From an uncultured Aquincola sp. (GTDB lineage: Bacteria > Pseudomonadota > Gammaproteobacteria > Burkholderiales > Burkholderiaceae), in contig CAKZXL010000554.1 in the NCBI GenBank assembly GCA_937883885.1, positions 1 through 32,273 of the forward strand: a stretch of 32,273 bases of DNA, written 5' to 3'. Each line of letters opens with the position of its first letter. Positions within the stretch are counted from its first letter, which is position 1. The notes under the pieces were generated by a model. That model ran no database searches and had not been told where the DNA came from. It saw nothing but the letters and a program-made list of their open reading frames with translations. Below, piece by piece: positions 15,191-23,337 of the stretch. The position numbers and the translations under genes are program-made.

Positions 15191-17334
15191 TGAGCGCCGA
15201 CGTGAACAACCTGCTGGTGGAGCTGTTTGTTGAAGAGCTGCCGCCCAAGGCGCTGAAGAAGCTGGGCGAAAGCTTTGCCGGCACGCTGGCGCAGTCGCTG
15301 CGCAGCCAGGGCCTGGCCACCGCCGATGCGGTGGTGACGCCTTACGCCTCGCCCCGCCGCCTGGCGGTGCACATCACCGGCGTGGCCGCCCGCGCGGCCG
15401 ACAAGCCGGTGCAGCAGAAGCTGATGCCGGTGGCCGTGGCCCTGACCGCCGACGGCCAGCCCACGCCTGCGCTGCTGAAGAAGCTGGCCGCGGTGGGCGC
15501 CGATGCCTCCGCCGTGCCGCAGTTGCAGCGCCGCCCCGACGGCAAGGCCGAAGCCTTGTTCCTGGACACCGTGGTACCCGGCGCGCCGCTGGCCGAGGGC
15601 CTGCAGAGGGCCTTCGATGAAGCGCTGGCCAAGCTGCCCATTCCCAAGGTCATGACCTACCAGCTGGCCGACGGCTGGCAGAACGTGAAGTTCGTGCGCC
15701 CGGCCCATGGCCTGGTGGCGCTGCACGGCGCCGACGTGGTGCCGCTGGCCACGCTGGGCCTGCAGGCCGGCCGCAGCACCCGCGGCCACCGCTTCGAGGC
15801 CGCGCTGCCGGTGATCGAACTGCCGCATGCCGACGCCTACGCCGACGCACTGCTGCGCGACGGCGCGGTGATCGCCAGCTTCGACGCCCGCCGCGCCGAG
15901 CTGCTGCGCCAGCTGCAGGAAGCCGCCGGCCGCGAAGGCCTGACGCCGATCGACGACGAGGCGCTGCTGGACGAAGTGACCGCGCTGGTGGAACGGCCCA
16001 ACGTGCTGGTGTGCCGCTTCGAGCCCGAGTTTCTGGCCGTGCCGCAGGAATGCCTCATCCTGACGATGAAGGCCAACCAGAAGTACTTCCCGCTGCTGGA
16101 CGCGCAAGGCAAGCTGACCGACCGCTTCCTGGTGGTCAGCAACATCCGCCCCGACGACGCCAGCGCGGTGATCCAGGGCAACGAGCGTGTGGTGCGGCCC
16201 CGCCTGGCCGACGCCAAGTTCTTCTTCGACCAGGACCGCAAGAAGACGCTGGCCAGCCGCGTCGAGGGTCTGGGCAAGGTGGTGTACCACGGCAAGCTGG
16301 GCACTCAGGGCGAGCGCACCGAGCGTGTGCGCTTCATCGCCCGCGCCATCGTCCACCAGCTGGGCGACCACCAGCCGGCCTCGGTGCAGTCGCACGACGA
16401 GCTGCAGATGCTGGCCCACAAGGCCGATCAGGCTGCGCTGCTGGCCAAGACCGACCTGCTGACCGACATGGTGGGCGAGTTCCCCGAGCTGCAGGGCATC
16501 ATGGGCGGCTACTACGCCCGCCACGAAGGCCTGCGCGACGGCGTCGCCATCGCCATCGAAGACCACTACAAGCCGCGCTTTGCCGGCGACGCACTGCCGC
16601 GCAACCACACCGGCACGGTCGTGGCGCTGGCCGACAAGCTGGAAACCCTGGTGGGCTTGTTCGGCATCGGCCAGCTGCCCACCGGCGACAAGGACCCGTT
16701 TGCGCTGCGCCGCCATGCGCTGGGTGTGATCCGCATCCTGGTCGAGAAGAACCTGCCGCTGGACCTGCCCGAGCTGCTGAAGGCGGCGGTGCCGGCCTTC
16801 GGCGAGCTGATCGCCGATCCCACCCCCGCGCTGCTGGGCTTCTTCGCCGACCGAGTGGCCGTGAGCCTGCGCGACCAGGGCTACAGCGCCCAGGAAGTGG
16901 ACGCGGTGCTGGCGCTGAACCCCGCCCGCCTGGGCGACGTGCCGCGCCGGCTGGAAGCGGTGCGCGCCTTTGCCGCGCTGCCCGAGGCCGCTTCGCTGGC
17001 CGCGGCCAACAAGCGCGTGGGCAACATCCTGAAGAAGGTGGAGGGCGCACTGCCCACCGCCGTCAGCCCCGAGCTGCTGAAGGAGCCGGCCGAGCAGCAG
17101 CTGGCCGCCGCGCTGGCCGAGGTGCAGCCGCAGTCCGATCGCCTGTTCGAGCAGCAGGACTACGCCGGCTCGCTGAAGGCGCTGGCCGCGCTGAAGGCGC
17201 CGGTCGATGCCTTCTTCGACGGCGTGATGGTCAATGCCGAAGATGCCGCACTGCGCGCCAACCGGCTGGCGCTGCTGGCCGGCCTGCATGCGGCCATGAA
17301 CCGCGTGGCCGATCTGGCCAAGCTGGCGCAATGA
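15190..17334 (+). CDS. glyS: Glycyl-tRNA synthetase beta subunit
   Basis: tRNA-binding partner of GlyQ, 714 residues (E. coli 689). Opens LLVELFVEELPPKAL as in the family. It contains the ASPRRLAVH-like stretch, FVRPAHGLVALHGADVVPL, GHRF, the HD-like segment EGLRDGVAIAIEDHYKPRFAGD, LADKLETLVGLFGIGQLPTGDKDPFALRR, and a C-terminal anticodon-binding-like region with DAFFDGVMVNAED. The ATG at 15190 is chosen over an in-frame GTG at 15187, since it gives the TGATG junction with glyQ. No defects were seen. It is followed by gmhB after 55 bp. Confidence 0.97.
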   Translation: MSADVNNLLVELFVEELPPKALKKLGESFAGTLAQSLRSQGLATADAVVTPYASPRRLAVHITGVAARAADKPVQQKLMPVAVALTADGQPTPALLKKLAAVGADASAVPQLQRRPDGKAEALFLDTVVPGAPLAEGLQRAFDEALAKLPIPKVMTYQLADGWQNVKFVRPAHGLVALHGADVVPLATLGLQAGRSTRGHRFEAALPVIELPHADAYADALLRDGAVIASFDARRAELLRQLQEAAGREGLTPIDDEALLDEVTALVERPNVLVCRFEPEFLAVPQECLILTMKANQKYFPLLDAQGKLTDRFLVVSNIRPDDASAVIQGNERVVRPRLADAKFFFDQDRKKTLASRVEGLGKVVYHGKLGTQGERTERVRFIARAIVHQLGDHQPASVQSHDELQMLAHKADQAALLAKTDLLTDMVGEFPELQGIMGGYYARHEGLRDGVAIAIEDHYKPRFAGDALPRNHTGTVVALADKLETLVGLFGIGQLPTGDKDPFALRRHALGVIRILVEKNLPLDLPELLKAAVPAFGELIADPTPALLGFFADRVAVSLRDQGYSAQEVDAVLALNPARLGDVPRRLEAVRAFAALPEAASLAAANKRVGNILKKVEGALPTAVSPELLKEPAEQQLAAALAEVQPQSDRLFEQQDYAGSLKALAALKAPVDAFFDGVMVNAEDAALRANRLALLAGLHAAMNRVADLAKLAQ

Positions 17335-17389
17335 CGGCGGGCGCGAATGTGGTTGTCGGGCACCACCGGGTGTCCTGATACTGCGCGCC

Positions 17390-17995
17390 ATGACACCGCC
17401 CAAGCTCATCATCCTCGGCCGCGACGGCATCCTCAACCGCTTCCGGGACGACCACGTCAAGGCGCCGGAAGAATGGGCGCCCATCCCGGGCGCGCTGGAC
17501 GCGGTGGCCCGCCTCAACCATGCCGGCTGGCATGCGGTGGTGGCCACCAACCAGTCGGGCATCGGCCGCGGCATGATCGACATGGCCTCGCTGAATGCGG
17601 TGCATGCCCACATGATGAAGCTGCTGAGCCAGCACGGCGGCCGCATCGACGCGGTGTTCTTCTGTCCCCACGTGCCCGAAGACCAGTGCGACTGCCGCAA
17701 GCCGCTGCCCGGGCTGATGAAGCAGATCGGCCAGCGCTACGGCACCTCGCTGGCCGAAGTGCCGATGGTGTGCGACAACCCGCGCGACCTGGAAGCCGCC
17801 CATGCCGCCGGCTGCCGGCCGCACCTGGTGCGCTCGGGCCGCGCCGCCGAGCTGGACGACGCCTCGCTGGCCGAATGGCTGGCGGTGGCGCCTGAAACCC
17901 TGGTGCATGCCGACCTGGCGGCCCTTGCCGACCACCTGCTGCGCGGCAGCGGTGACGGCCTCGACCTCGACTCCGGCCCCATGGGCCTTGCCTGA
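17390..17995 (+). CDS. GmhB-like HAD phosphatase homologue lacking the nucleophile aspartate
   Basis: By family, D-glycero-D-manno-heptose 1,7-bisphosphate 7-phosphatase of LPS core heptose synthesis. 201 residues. Overall fold signatures are present: RDGILN, VATNQSGIGRG (motif II, T53), the zinc loop C92/H94/C100/C102 (CPHVPEDQCDCRKP, K104 motif III), and motif IV acids D129 and D133. Motif I should read DxD, but the first Asp is Gly10 (GGC at 17417-17419) while D12 remains. In motif IV the usual Gly-Asp is Cys128-Asp129. Without the nucleophile, phosphatase activity should be lost, so this may be a pseudoenzyme or have another role. The last 50 residues extend beyond E. coli GmhB. TGATG overlap with plsC. 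Confidence 0.88.
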   Translation: MTPPKLIILGRDGILNRFRDDHVKAPEEWAPIPGALDAVARLNHAGWHAVVATNQSGIGRGMIDMASLNAVHAHMMKLLSQHGGRIDAVFFCPHVPEDQCDCRKPLPGLMKQIGQRYGTSLAEVPMVCDNPRDLEAAHAAGCRPHLVRSGRAAELDDASLAEWLAVAPETLVHADLAALADHLLRGSGDGLDLDSGPMGLA

Positions 17996-18750
17996 TGCTT
18001 GCTGCTCTGCGTTCCGCGCTGTTCTTCCTGTGGATGGTCATCACCGTCATCCCCATCGCCATCGTCGCGATGACCACGTCCATCTTCGTGCGCGGCGCGC
18101 CGGTGTACTGGATCTGCATCTCTTTCCTGCGGCTGGCCATCTTCGGCGCGCGGGTGATCTGCGGCGTGCAGTACCGGGTGCAGGGCATGGAGCGCCTGCC
18201 CACCGGCGCCGACAAGCTGGCACCGCTCATCCTGTGCCCCAAGCACCAGTCGACCTGGGAGACGTTTGCGTTTCCCACGCTGATGTCGCACCCGCTGGCC
18301 TATGTGTTCAAGCGTGAGCTGCTGTACATCCCGTTCTTCGGCTGGTCGATGGCGCGGCTGGACATGATCCACATCGACCGCAGCAAGCGCACCCAGGCCT
18401 GGGCCAAGGTGGCCGAGCAGGGCCGTGAGCTGCTGTCGCGTGGCATCTGGGTGATCATGTTCCCCGAGGGCACGCGCATCGCCCGCGGCCAGCGCGGCCA
18501 GTACAAGAACGGCGCCACCCGCCTGGCCGTGACCACCGGCGCACCGGTGGTGCCGATCGCCGTCACTTCCGCCCGCTGCTGGCCGCGCAAGAGCTTCGTG
18601 CTACGGCCCGGCATCATCGACATCTCCATCGGCACGCCCATCCCGTCGCAGGGCCGCGAGCCCGACGAGCTGATGCGCGAGGTGGAAGGCTGGATCGAAG
18701 CCGAGATGCAGCGCCTGGACCCCGAGGCCTACCGGAGCGGCGCACGATGA
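17995..18750 (+). CDS. plsC: 1-acyl-sn-glycerol-3-phosphate acyltransferase (PlsC family)
   Basis: Membrane enzyme converting lysophosphatidic acid to phosphatidic acid. 251 residues, with an N-terminal hydrophobic region (about 5-58, two segments). The catalytic box is H84-QSTW-E89, i.e. HX4E where HX4D is usual; the acceptor-binding FPEGTRIARGQ (156-166) and the GAPVVPIAVTS block are intact. The His is conserved, and Asp-to-Glu in this box is a conservative change. The ATG overlaps the gmhB-like stop by one base, and the stop overlaps the next gene by 4 bp, so it is tightly coupled on both sides. Confidence 0.93.
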   Translation: MLAALRSALFFLWMVITVIPIAIVAMTTSIFVRGAPVYWICISFLRLAIFGARVICGVQYRVQGMERLPTGADKLAPLILCPKHQSTWETFAFPTLMSHPLAYVFKRELLYIPFFGWSMARLDMIHIDRSKRTQAWAKVAEQGRELLSRGIWVIMFPEGTRIARGQRGQYKNGATRLAVTTGAPVVPIAVTSARCWPRKSFVLRPGIIDISIGTPIPSQGREPDELMREVEGWIEAEMQRLDPEAYRSGAR

Positions 18751-19598
18751 ACCCGGCCGGCGCGGCCACGGCGCAGCAGTTGGCGCTGTTCGACCGCGCC
18801 GGTGCCGCCGAGCCAGAGCCCGACGACGCACCGCCGCAGACCGCGACCGCCTTCCGCCACCCGCAGGCCACGCACGAACTGCTGCTCGACGGCCACCGCG
18901 TGGCCTACCTGCTACGGCGCGCCCGGCGGCGCAGCATCGGCTTCGTGGTGGCCGCCGAGGGGCTGACGGTCAGCGCGCCGCGCTGGGTGCGTCTGGCCGA
19001 TGTGGAAGAGGCGCTGCGCAGCAAGGGCGCCTGGGTGCTGCGCAAGCTGCAGGAGCAGCGCGAGCGCGCGCACCAGCAGCTGGCGGCGCGCGTGGTGTGG
19101 GGCGATGGCGCCGAATTCCCGTTCCTGGGCCAGCCGGTGCGCGTCCAGCTGGACACGGCGGTCACCGGCGCGCAGCTGGTGCCGCCCGAGCCGGGCAGCG
19201 GCCAGCCCGCGCAGCTGCGCGTGGGCCTGCCGGCCAGTGCCGCGCCCAGCCAGGTGCGCGATGCGGTGCAGGCCTGGCTGCAGCGCCAGGCCCGGCGCGT
19301 GTTCGAGGCGCGCTGCCAGCACTTCGCGCCCGCCATGGGCGTGACGGTGCGGCGCCTGTCGCTCAGCGCCGCCGCCACCCGCTGGGGCTCGGCCAGCGCC
19401 AGCGGTGCGATTCGCCTGAACTGGCGGCTGATCCATTTCTCCGAGGCCACCATCGACTACGTGGTGGTGCACGAGCTGGCCCATCTCATCGAGATGAACC
19501 ACTCGCAGGCCTTCTGGCAGGTGGTGCGGGAGGCACTCCCGGGGTTCGAGGACGCGCGCGCGCCTTTGCGCGAAACGGTGCTGCCCAGTTGGGATTGA
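18747..19598 (+). CDS. YgjP/SprT-like zinc metallopeptidase-type protein (M48-related, DUF45)
   Basis: 283 residues. The C-terminal part contains the zinc-metalloprotease helix H242-E-L-A-H246 with a third His at 252 (EMNHSQAFW), as in the YgjP family. The preceding TRWGSASASGAIRLNWRLI is also typical. The N-terminal 45 residues are a poorly conserved leader, followed by a beta-rich part (RVAYLLRRARRRSIGFVV). Substrates of the family are not known to me. The start overlaps the plsC stop as ATGA. This is the last gene of the corC-plsC run; a gap of about 300 bp follows. Confidence 0.9.
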   Translation: MNPAGAATAQQLALFDRAGAAEPEPDDAPPQTATAFRHPQATHELLLDGHRVAYLLRRARRRSIGFVVAAEGLTVSAPRWVRLADVEEALRSKGAWVLRKLQEQRERAHQQLAARVVWGDGAEFPFLGQPVRVQLDTAVTGAQLVPPEPGSGQPAQLRVGLPASAAPSQVRDAVQAWLQRQARRVFEARCQHFAPAMGVTVRRLSLSAAATRWGSASASGAIRLNWRLIHFSEATIDYVVVHELAHLIEMNHSQAFWQVVREALPGFEDARAPLRETVLPSWD

Positions 19599-19897
19599 AG
19601 CCGCGGGCTGGTGGGCGCCACCGCCGGCGGGCGGCGCCGCGCTGTCGCTTGCCGGCAGCATGGCTGCCAAAAATGTCACTTCAGATCGGCGTTTGGGCAC
19701 GCCGGCTTGCGCCCAAACGCACGTGGCGCCTGTCTGTCACCTGTGCGCGATCTATCAATAAGCGCATTTAAGCCGAAGAATCTGCGGCTTTGCCCGTTTG
19801 CGCCTGTGCGCCGGGTTGCCTCGCCAACGCGCTGAGCTGCCGAACCGCAGTGGCCGTGCGCACACGAGGTCCTCTTCCTCCTTCCTTCGCGTGGCCC
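19599..19897 (+). promoter_or_regulatory. Intergenic leader before the type I secretion operon, with perfect stem-loop
   Basis: No credible gene is seen. The region holds a perfect 10-bp inverted repeat, GCGTTTGGGC (19689-19698) and GCCCAAACGC (19711-19720), with a 12-nt spacer. Neither strand has a T-run after it. About 30 bp further on is an AT-rich patch (19749-19777, ATCTATCAATAAG...) that could contain the promoter of the secretion operon, leaving a leader of about 120 nt. The dyad may be an operator or may end the upstream transcript. Confidence 0.45.
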
Positions 19898-22042
19898 ATG
19901 AGCACTGACATTTCGCTTGCCCCGCCCCCAGCCGACTCCCGGCTGCTGGACGCCGTCGTCTTTCTCGCGCGCTACTTCGGCCGCCCCGTCGAACGGGCGG
20001 CGCTGCTGGGGGCCGGCGGCCCCGGCGCGGCCCCGGCCGAGTTGCTGCCCGATTGGTGCGCCCGCGCCGGGCTGATGCTGTCTGCGCTGCCGGCCGGCGA
20101 GGTGCGCGCCACCATGTTGCCGGCCCTGCTGCTGGGCGAGGGCGGCGCTGCGCTGGTGGTGCTGGCCCGCCAGGGCGATCGCTTCGAGGTGCACCAGCCC
20201 GGCGTCGATGGCACGCGCTGGATGACGCAGGCCGAGGTTGCCGCCGAATGCCCGGGCGCGCGCTGGATGGCGGCCCGCGCCGCCTTGCACATGGATCAGC
20301 GCAGCCTGCTGTACACGCTGCCGCAGGCCGGCCGCTGGTTCTGGGACGTGTTCGGCCGCAACCGCAGCATCTTCGGCTGGGCGCTGCTGGGTACGGTGGC
20401 GCTCAATCTGGTGGGCGCCTTGATCCCGTTCTACACCATGGCCGTGTACGACCGCGTGGTGCCCAACAACGCACTGTCCAGCCTGACGGTGCTCACCGTG
20501 GCGGCCGTGCTGCTGCTGGGCTTCGAGCTCGCGCTCAAGGTCTTGCGCGGGGCGCTCATCGAAACTGCCGCCCGCCGCATCGACGTGGCTTTGTCGTCGG
20601 CCATCTTCGCGCGCTGCCTGCGGCTGCGCGCAGCCAACCGGCCGGCCTCGGGCGGCGTGCTGGCCAACGTCGTGCGCGACTTCGAGTCGGTGCGCGAGTT
20701 CTTCGCCTCCGGCACGCTGGCGCTGCTGGGCGACCTGCCCTTCATGCTGCTGTTCCTGGCCATGGTGGCCATCATCGGCGGCTGGCTGGTGGTGGTGCCG
20801 CTGGTCACCATCCCCTTGATGCTGCTGTCGGCCTGGCTGATGCAGCGGCCCATGATGCGCAGCGTCTCGGCCTCTTCGCAGCAAAGCGCGCAGCGCACCG
20901 CGCACCTGTTCGAAACCATGAACGGCCTGGACACCGTCAAGGCCCTGGGCGCGGCCACCTGGAGCCGCCGCCGCTGGGAACAGCTGACGGTGGCCATCTC
21001 CCAGCACAGCTTCCACACCCGCGAGCTGGTGGCCTTCGGCGGCTACTCCGGCGCCTCGCTGCTGACCCTCAGCAACGTGGTGCTGGTGGCCATCGGCGCG
21101 GTGCTCATCGGCGAGCAGGCCATCACCACCGGGCAGCTGATCGGCGTGACCATGCTGGCCGGCCGCGCCATGGCGCCGGCCTCGCAGATCGCCTCGCTGG
21201 TGCTGCGCTGGCAGCAGACGCGCCTGTCGATGACGGCGCTCGAACAGGTCATGAAAGCGCCCACCGACGACGACGACAGCGCGCTGCAGGCGCCGCCGCT
21301 GAGCGGCCGCATCGAGTTCCGCGACGTGGCCTTCGCCTACCCCAACCGGCCGCCGCTGCTCGATGGCCTGAACCTGCGCATCCGCCCGGGTGAGCGGGTG
21401 GGCTTCATCGGCAAGCTGGGCTCGGGCAAGAGCACGCTGCTGCGCCTGCTGCTCAACCTGTATGCGCCCTCGGCCGGCACCGTGCTGCTCGACGAGCTGG
21501 CCACCACCCAGCTCGACCCGCAAAGCCTGCGCCGCCAGATCGGCTACGTGCCGCAGGACGTGACCCTGTTCCACGGCAGCATCCGCGAGAACATCGAGCT
21601 GGGTCGCACCGAAGGCGGCGACGCCGCGCTGCTGGACGCCGCGCGCAGCGCCTGCCTGGAAGAAACGCTGTCGCAGCTGCCGGCCGGCCTGGCCACGCCG
21701 GTGGGTGAACGCGGCGAACTGCTGTCCGGCGGCCAGCGCCAGTCGGTGGCCATCGCCCGCGCGCTGCTGGCCAAGCCGCGGCTGCTGCTGATGGACGAGC
21801 CCAGCAGCATGATGGACCCGGCCACCGAGCAGCGCCTGATCCGCGAGCTGCGGGCGCTCAAGGACACCACGCTGCTGCTGGTCACCCACCGCATGGCGAT
21901 GCTGCCGCTGGTCGACCGGCTGGTGGTGCTGGACCGCGGCCGCGTGGTGGCCGATGGCCCGCGCGACGAAGTGCTGCGGGCGCTGGCGCAGGCCACGGCC
22001 CCCGAGGCCGCCCCCGCGCAACGACCGGTGAAGGTGGCGTGA
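19898..22042 (+). CDS. Type I secretion ABC exporter with degenerate C39-like domain (LapB/LssB class)
   Basis: 714-residue inner-membrane ABC transporter that energises export through the TolC channel. The N-terminal 125 residues have the place and size of a C39 peptidase domain but lack the DCG/Cys catalytic motif, as in the C39-like domain of adhesin exporters that hold unfolded substrate. A membrane domain (about 150-430) follows. The ATPase part has Walker A GKLGSGKS (505-512), signature LSGGQ (609-613), Walker B D633-E634 and a switch His in VTHRMAM. The ATG at 19898 gives the family length; the open frame upstream is not family-like. First gene of a three-gene run with TGATG junctions. 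Confidence 0.94.
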   Translation: MSTDISLAPPPADSRLLDAVVFLARYFGRPVERAALLGAGGPGAAPAELLPDWCARAGLMLSALPAGEVRATMLPALLLGEGGAALVVLARQGDRFEVHQPGVDGTRWMTQAEVAAECPGARWMAARAALHMDQRSLLYTLPQAGRWFWDVFGRNRSIFGWALLGTVALNLVGALIPFYTMAVYDRVVPNNALSSLTVLTVAAVLLLGFELALKVLRGALIETAARRIDVALSSAIFARCLRLRAANRPASGGVLANVVRDFESVREFFASGTLALLGDLPFMLLFLAMVAIIGGWLVVVPLVTIPLMLLSAWLMQRPMMRSVSASSQQSAQRTAHLFETMNGLDTVKALGAATWSRRRWEQLTVAISQHSFHTRELVAFGGYSGASLLTLSNVVLVAIGAVLIGEQAITTGQLIGVTMLAGRAMAPASQIASLVLRWQQTRLSMTALEQVMKAPTDDDDSALQAPPLSGRIEFRDVAFAYPNRPPLLDGLNLRIRPGERVGFIGKLGSGKSTLLRLLLNLYAPSAGTVLLDELATTQLDPQSLRRQIGYVPQDVTLFHGSIRENIELGRTEGGDAALLDAARSACLEETLSQLPAGLATPVGERGELLSGGQRQSVAIARALLAKPRLLLMDEPSSMMDPATEQRLIRELRALKDTTLLLVTHRMAMLPLVDRLVVLDRGRVVADGPRDEVLRALAQATAPEAAPAQRPVKVA

Positions 22043-23337
22043 TGGCAGCCGATCACATGATGGTGGACCTGGACGCCGGCCCGCGCCGGCTGGCGCTGGC
22101 GCTGGTGGCGGTGCTGGCGCTGTTTTTGGTGGTGGCCCTGGCCTGGGCCAGCTGGGCGCATGTGGACGTGGCCGTGAACGCCCGCGGCACCGTGCTGGCG
22201 CCCAGCCGGCTGCAGGAAGTGCAAAGCCTGGAAGGCGGCATCATCCGCGCCGTCAAGGTGCAGGCGGGCGACCGCGTGCAGCGCGGCCAGCCGCTGGTGG
22301 AACTGGACGAAGTGCAGGCCGAGGTCGAGGTCGGCGAAAGCCGTGAATCGCTGCGCGCGCTGCAGTCCTCTCGCATCCGCGTGCAGGCCTTGCTGGACGG
22401 GCGCGAGCCGCGCTTCGGCAGCCTGGAAACCGAGGCGCCCGACCTGGTGCGCGAAGAGCGGCGACTGTGGCTGGCCGCCCGCAGCGAGGCTGACGCCAGC
22501 ATCGCGGCCCTGGCCGAAGGCGTGCGCCGCCGCGCCGGTGAGCTGGCCGAGGCGCAAAGCCGCATCCCGGTCCTGGAAAGCGTGCTGGCTTCCAGCCGCG
22601 AGTCCTTGCAGATCGAAGAACGCCTGGTGGCCGAAGGCGCCGGCGCCAAGGCCGATCTGTTGACGGCGCGCCAGCGCTTCCTGCAGCAGCAAGGCGAGCT
22701 GAGCGCCCTGCGCGATTCGCTGCCGCGGCTGACCGCCGGCCTGGCCGAAGCCCGCGCCCAGCAGGCCGAGCAGACCGCGCGCACCCGCGCGCAGTGGGGC
22801 GCCCAGCGCACCGAGATCGAAGGCAAGCTGCAGACCATGCAGGCCACCGTGCGCGGCCGCGAGGACAAGCTGGCGCGGCGGGTGCTGGTCTCGCCGATGG
22901 ACGGCGTGGTCAACCGCGTGCTGCTGCACACCGTGGGTGGCGTGGCCGCGCCGGGCGCCGCCATCCTGGAGGTGGTGCCCAGCGACCCTGCGCTCACCGT
23001 CACCGCGCGCGTCAAGCCGGCGGACATCGGCTTCCTGCACGTGGGGCAGGAAGCGAGCGTGCGCGTCAGCTCCTTCGACTCGTCCATCTACGGCAGCCTG
23101 CCGGCCACCGTGCAGCGCGTGGGCGCCGATGCGCTGGTCGATGAGCAGGACAAGCAGCCTTACTTCGAGGTGCAGCTGCGCACCGCGCGCGACTACCTGG
23201 AGCACGACGGCCGCCGCCTGGCCATCGGCCCCGGCATGCCGGTGGACGCCAGCATCCTGACCGGCCAGCGCACCGTCATGCAGTACCTGCTCAAGCCGGT
23301 GCTCAAGACCCTTCACTCGGCGATGCAGGAGCGGTGA
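22042..23337 (+). CDS. HlyD-family type I secretion adaptor (membrane fusion protein)
   Basis: 431 residues. One N-terminal membrane helix (about 14-36, LALALVAVLALFLVVALAWASWA) precedes a lipoyl-like half (VDVAVNARGTVLAPSRLQEVQSLEGG, VQAGDRVQRGQPLVELD). A long periplasmic coiled coil (about 90-275, Arg/Glu/Ala-rich) follows. The second lipoyl half (VLVSPMDGVVNRVLLHTVGG) and a beta-barrel end with the family signature PGMPVDASILTGQRTVMQYLLKP close the protein. It bridges the ABC exporter and the outer-membrane channel. The start shares one base with the exporter stop (TGATG); an in-frame GTG one codon upstream is less likely. Confidence 0.95.
   Translation: MAADHMMVDLDAGPRRLALALVAVLALFLVVALAWASWAHVDVAVNARGTVLAPSRLQEVQSLEGGIIRAVKVQAGDRVQRGQPLVELDEVQAEVEVGESRESLRALQSSRIRVQALLDGREPRFGSLETEAPDLVREERRLWLAARSEADASIAALAEGVRRRAGELAEAQSRIPVLESVLASSRESLQIEERLVAEGAGAKADLLTARQRFLQQQGELSALRDSLPRLTAGLAEARAQQAEQTARTRAQWGAQRTEIEGKLQTMQATVRGREDKLARRVLVSPMDGVVNRVLLHTVGGVAAPGAAILEVVPSDPALTVTARVKPADIGFLHVGQEASVRVSSFDSSIYGSLPATVQRVGADALVDEQDKQPYFEVQLRTARDYLEHDGRRLAIGPGMPVDASILTGQRTVMQYLLKPVLKTLHSAMQER

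Noticed and set aside
15085..17700. 871-codon open frame on the minus strand across glyS
   Set aside because: Antisense shadow of glyS with Gln/His/Gly-rich composition; the plus strand is a complete, recognised gene.
19898..20280. Active C39 peptidase domain in the exporter (bacteriocin-type system)
   Set aside because: The catalytic Cys motif is absent and the cargo has no double-Gly leader.
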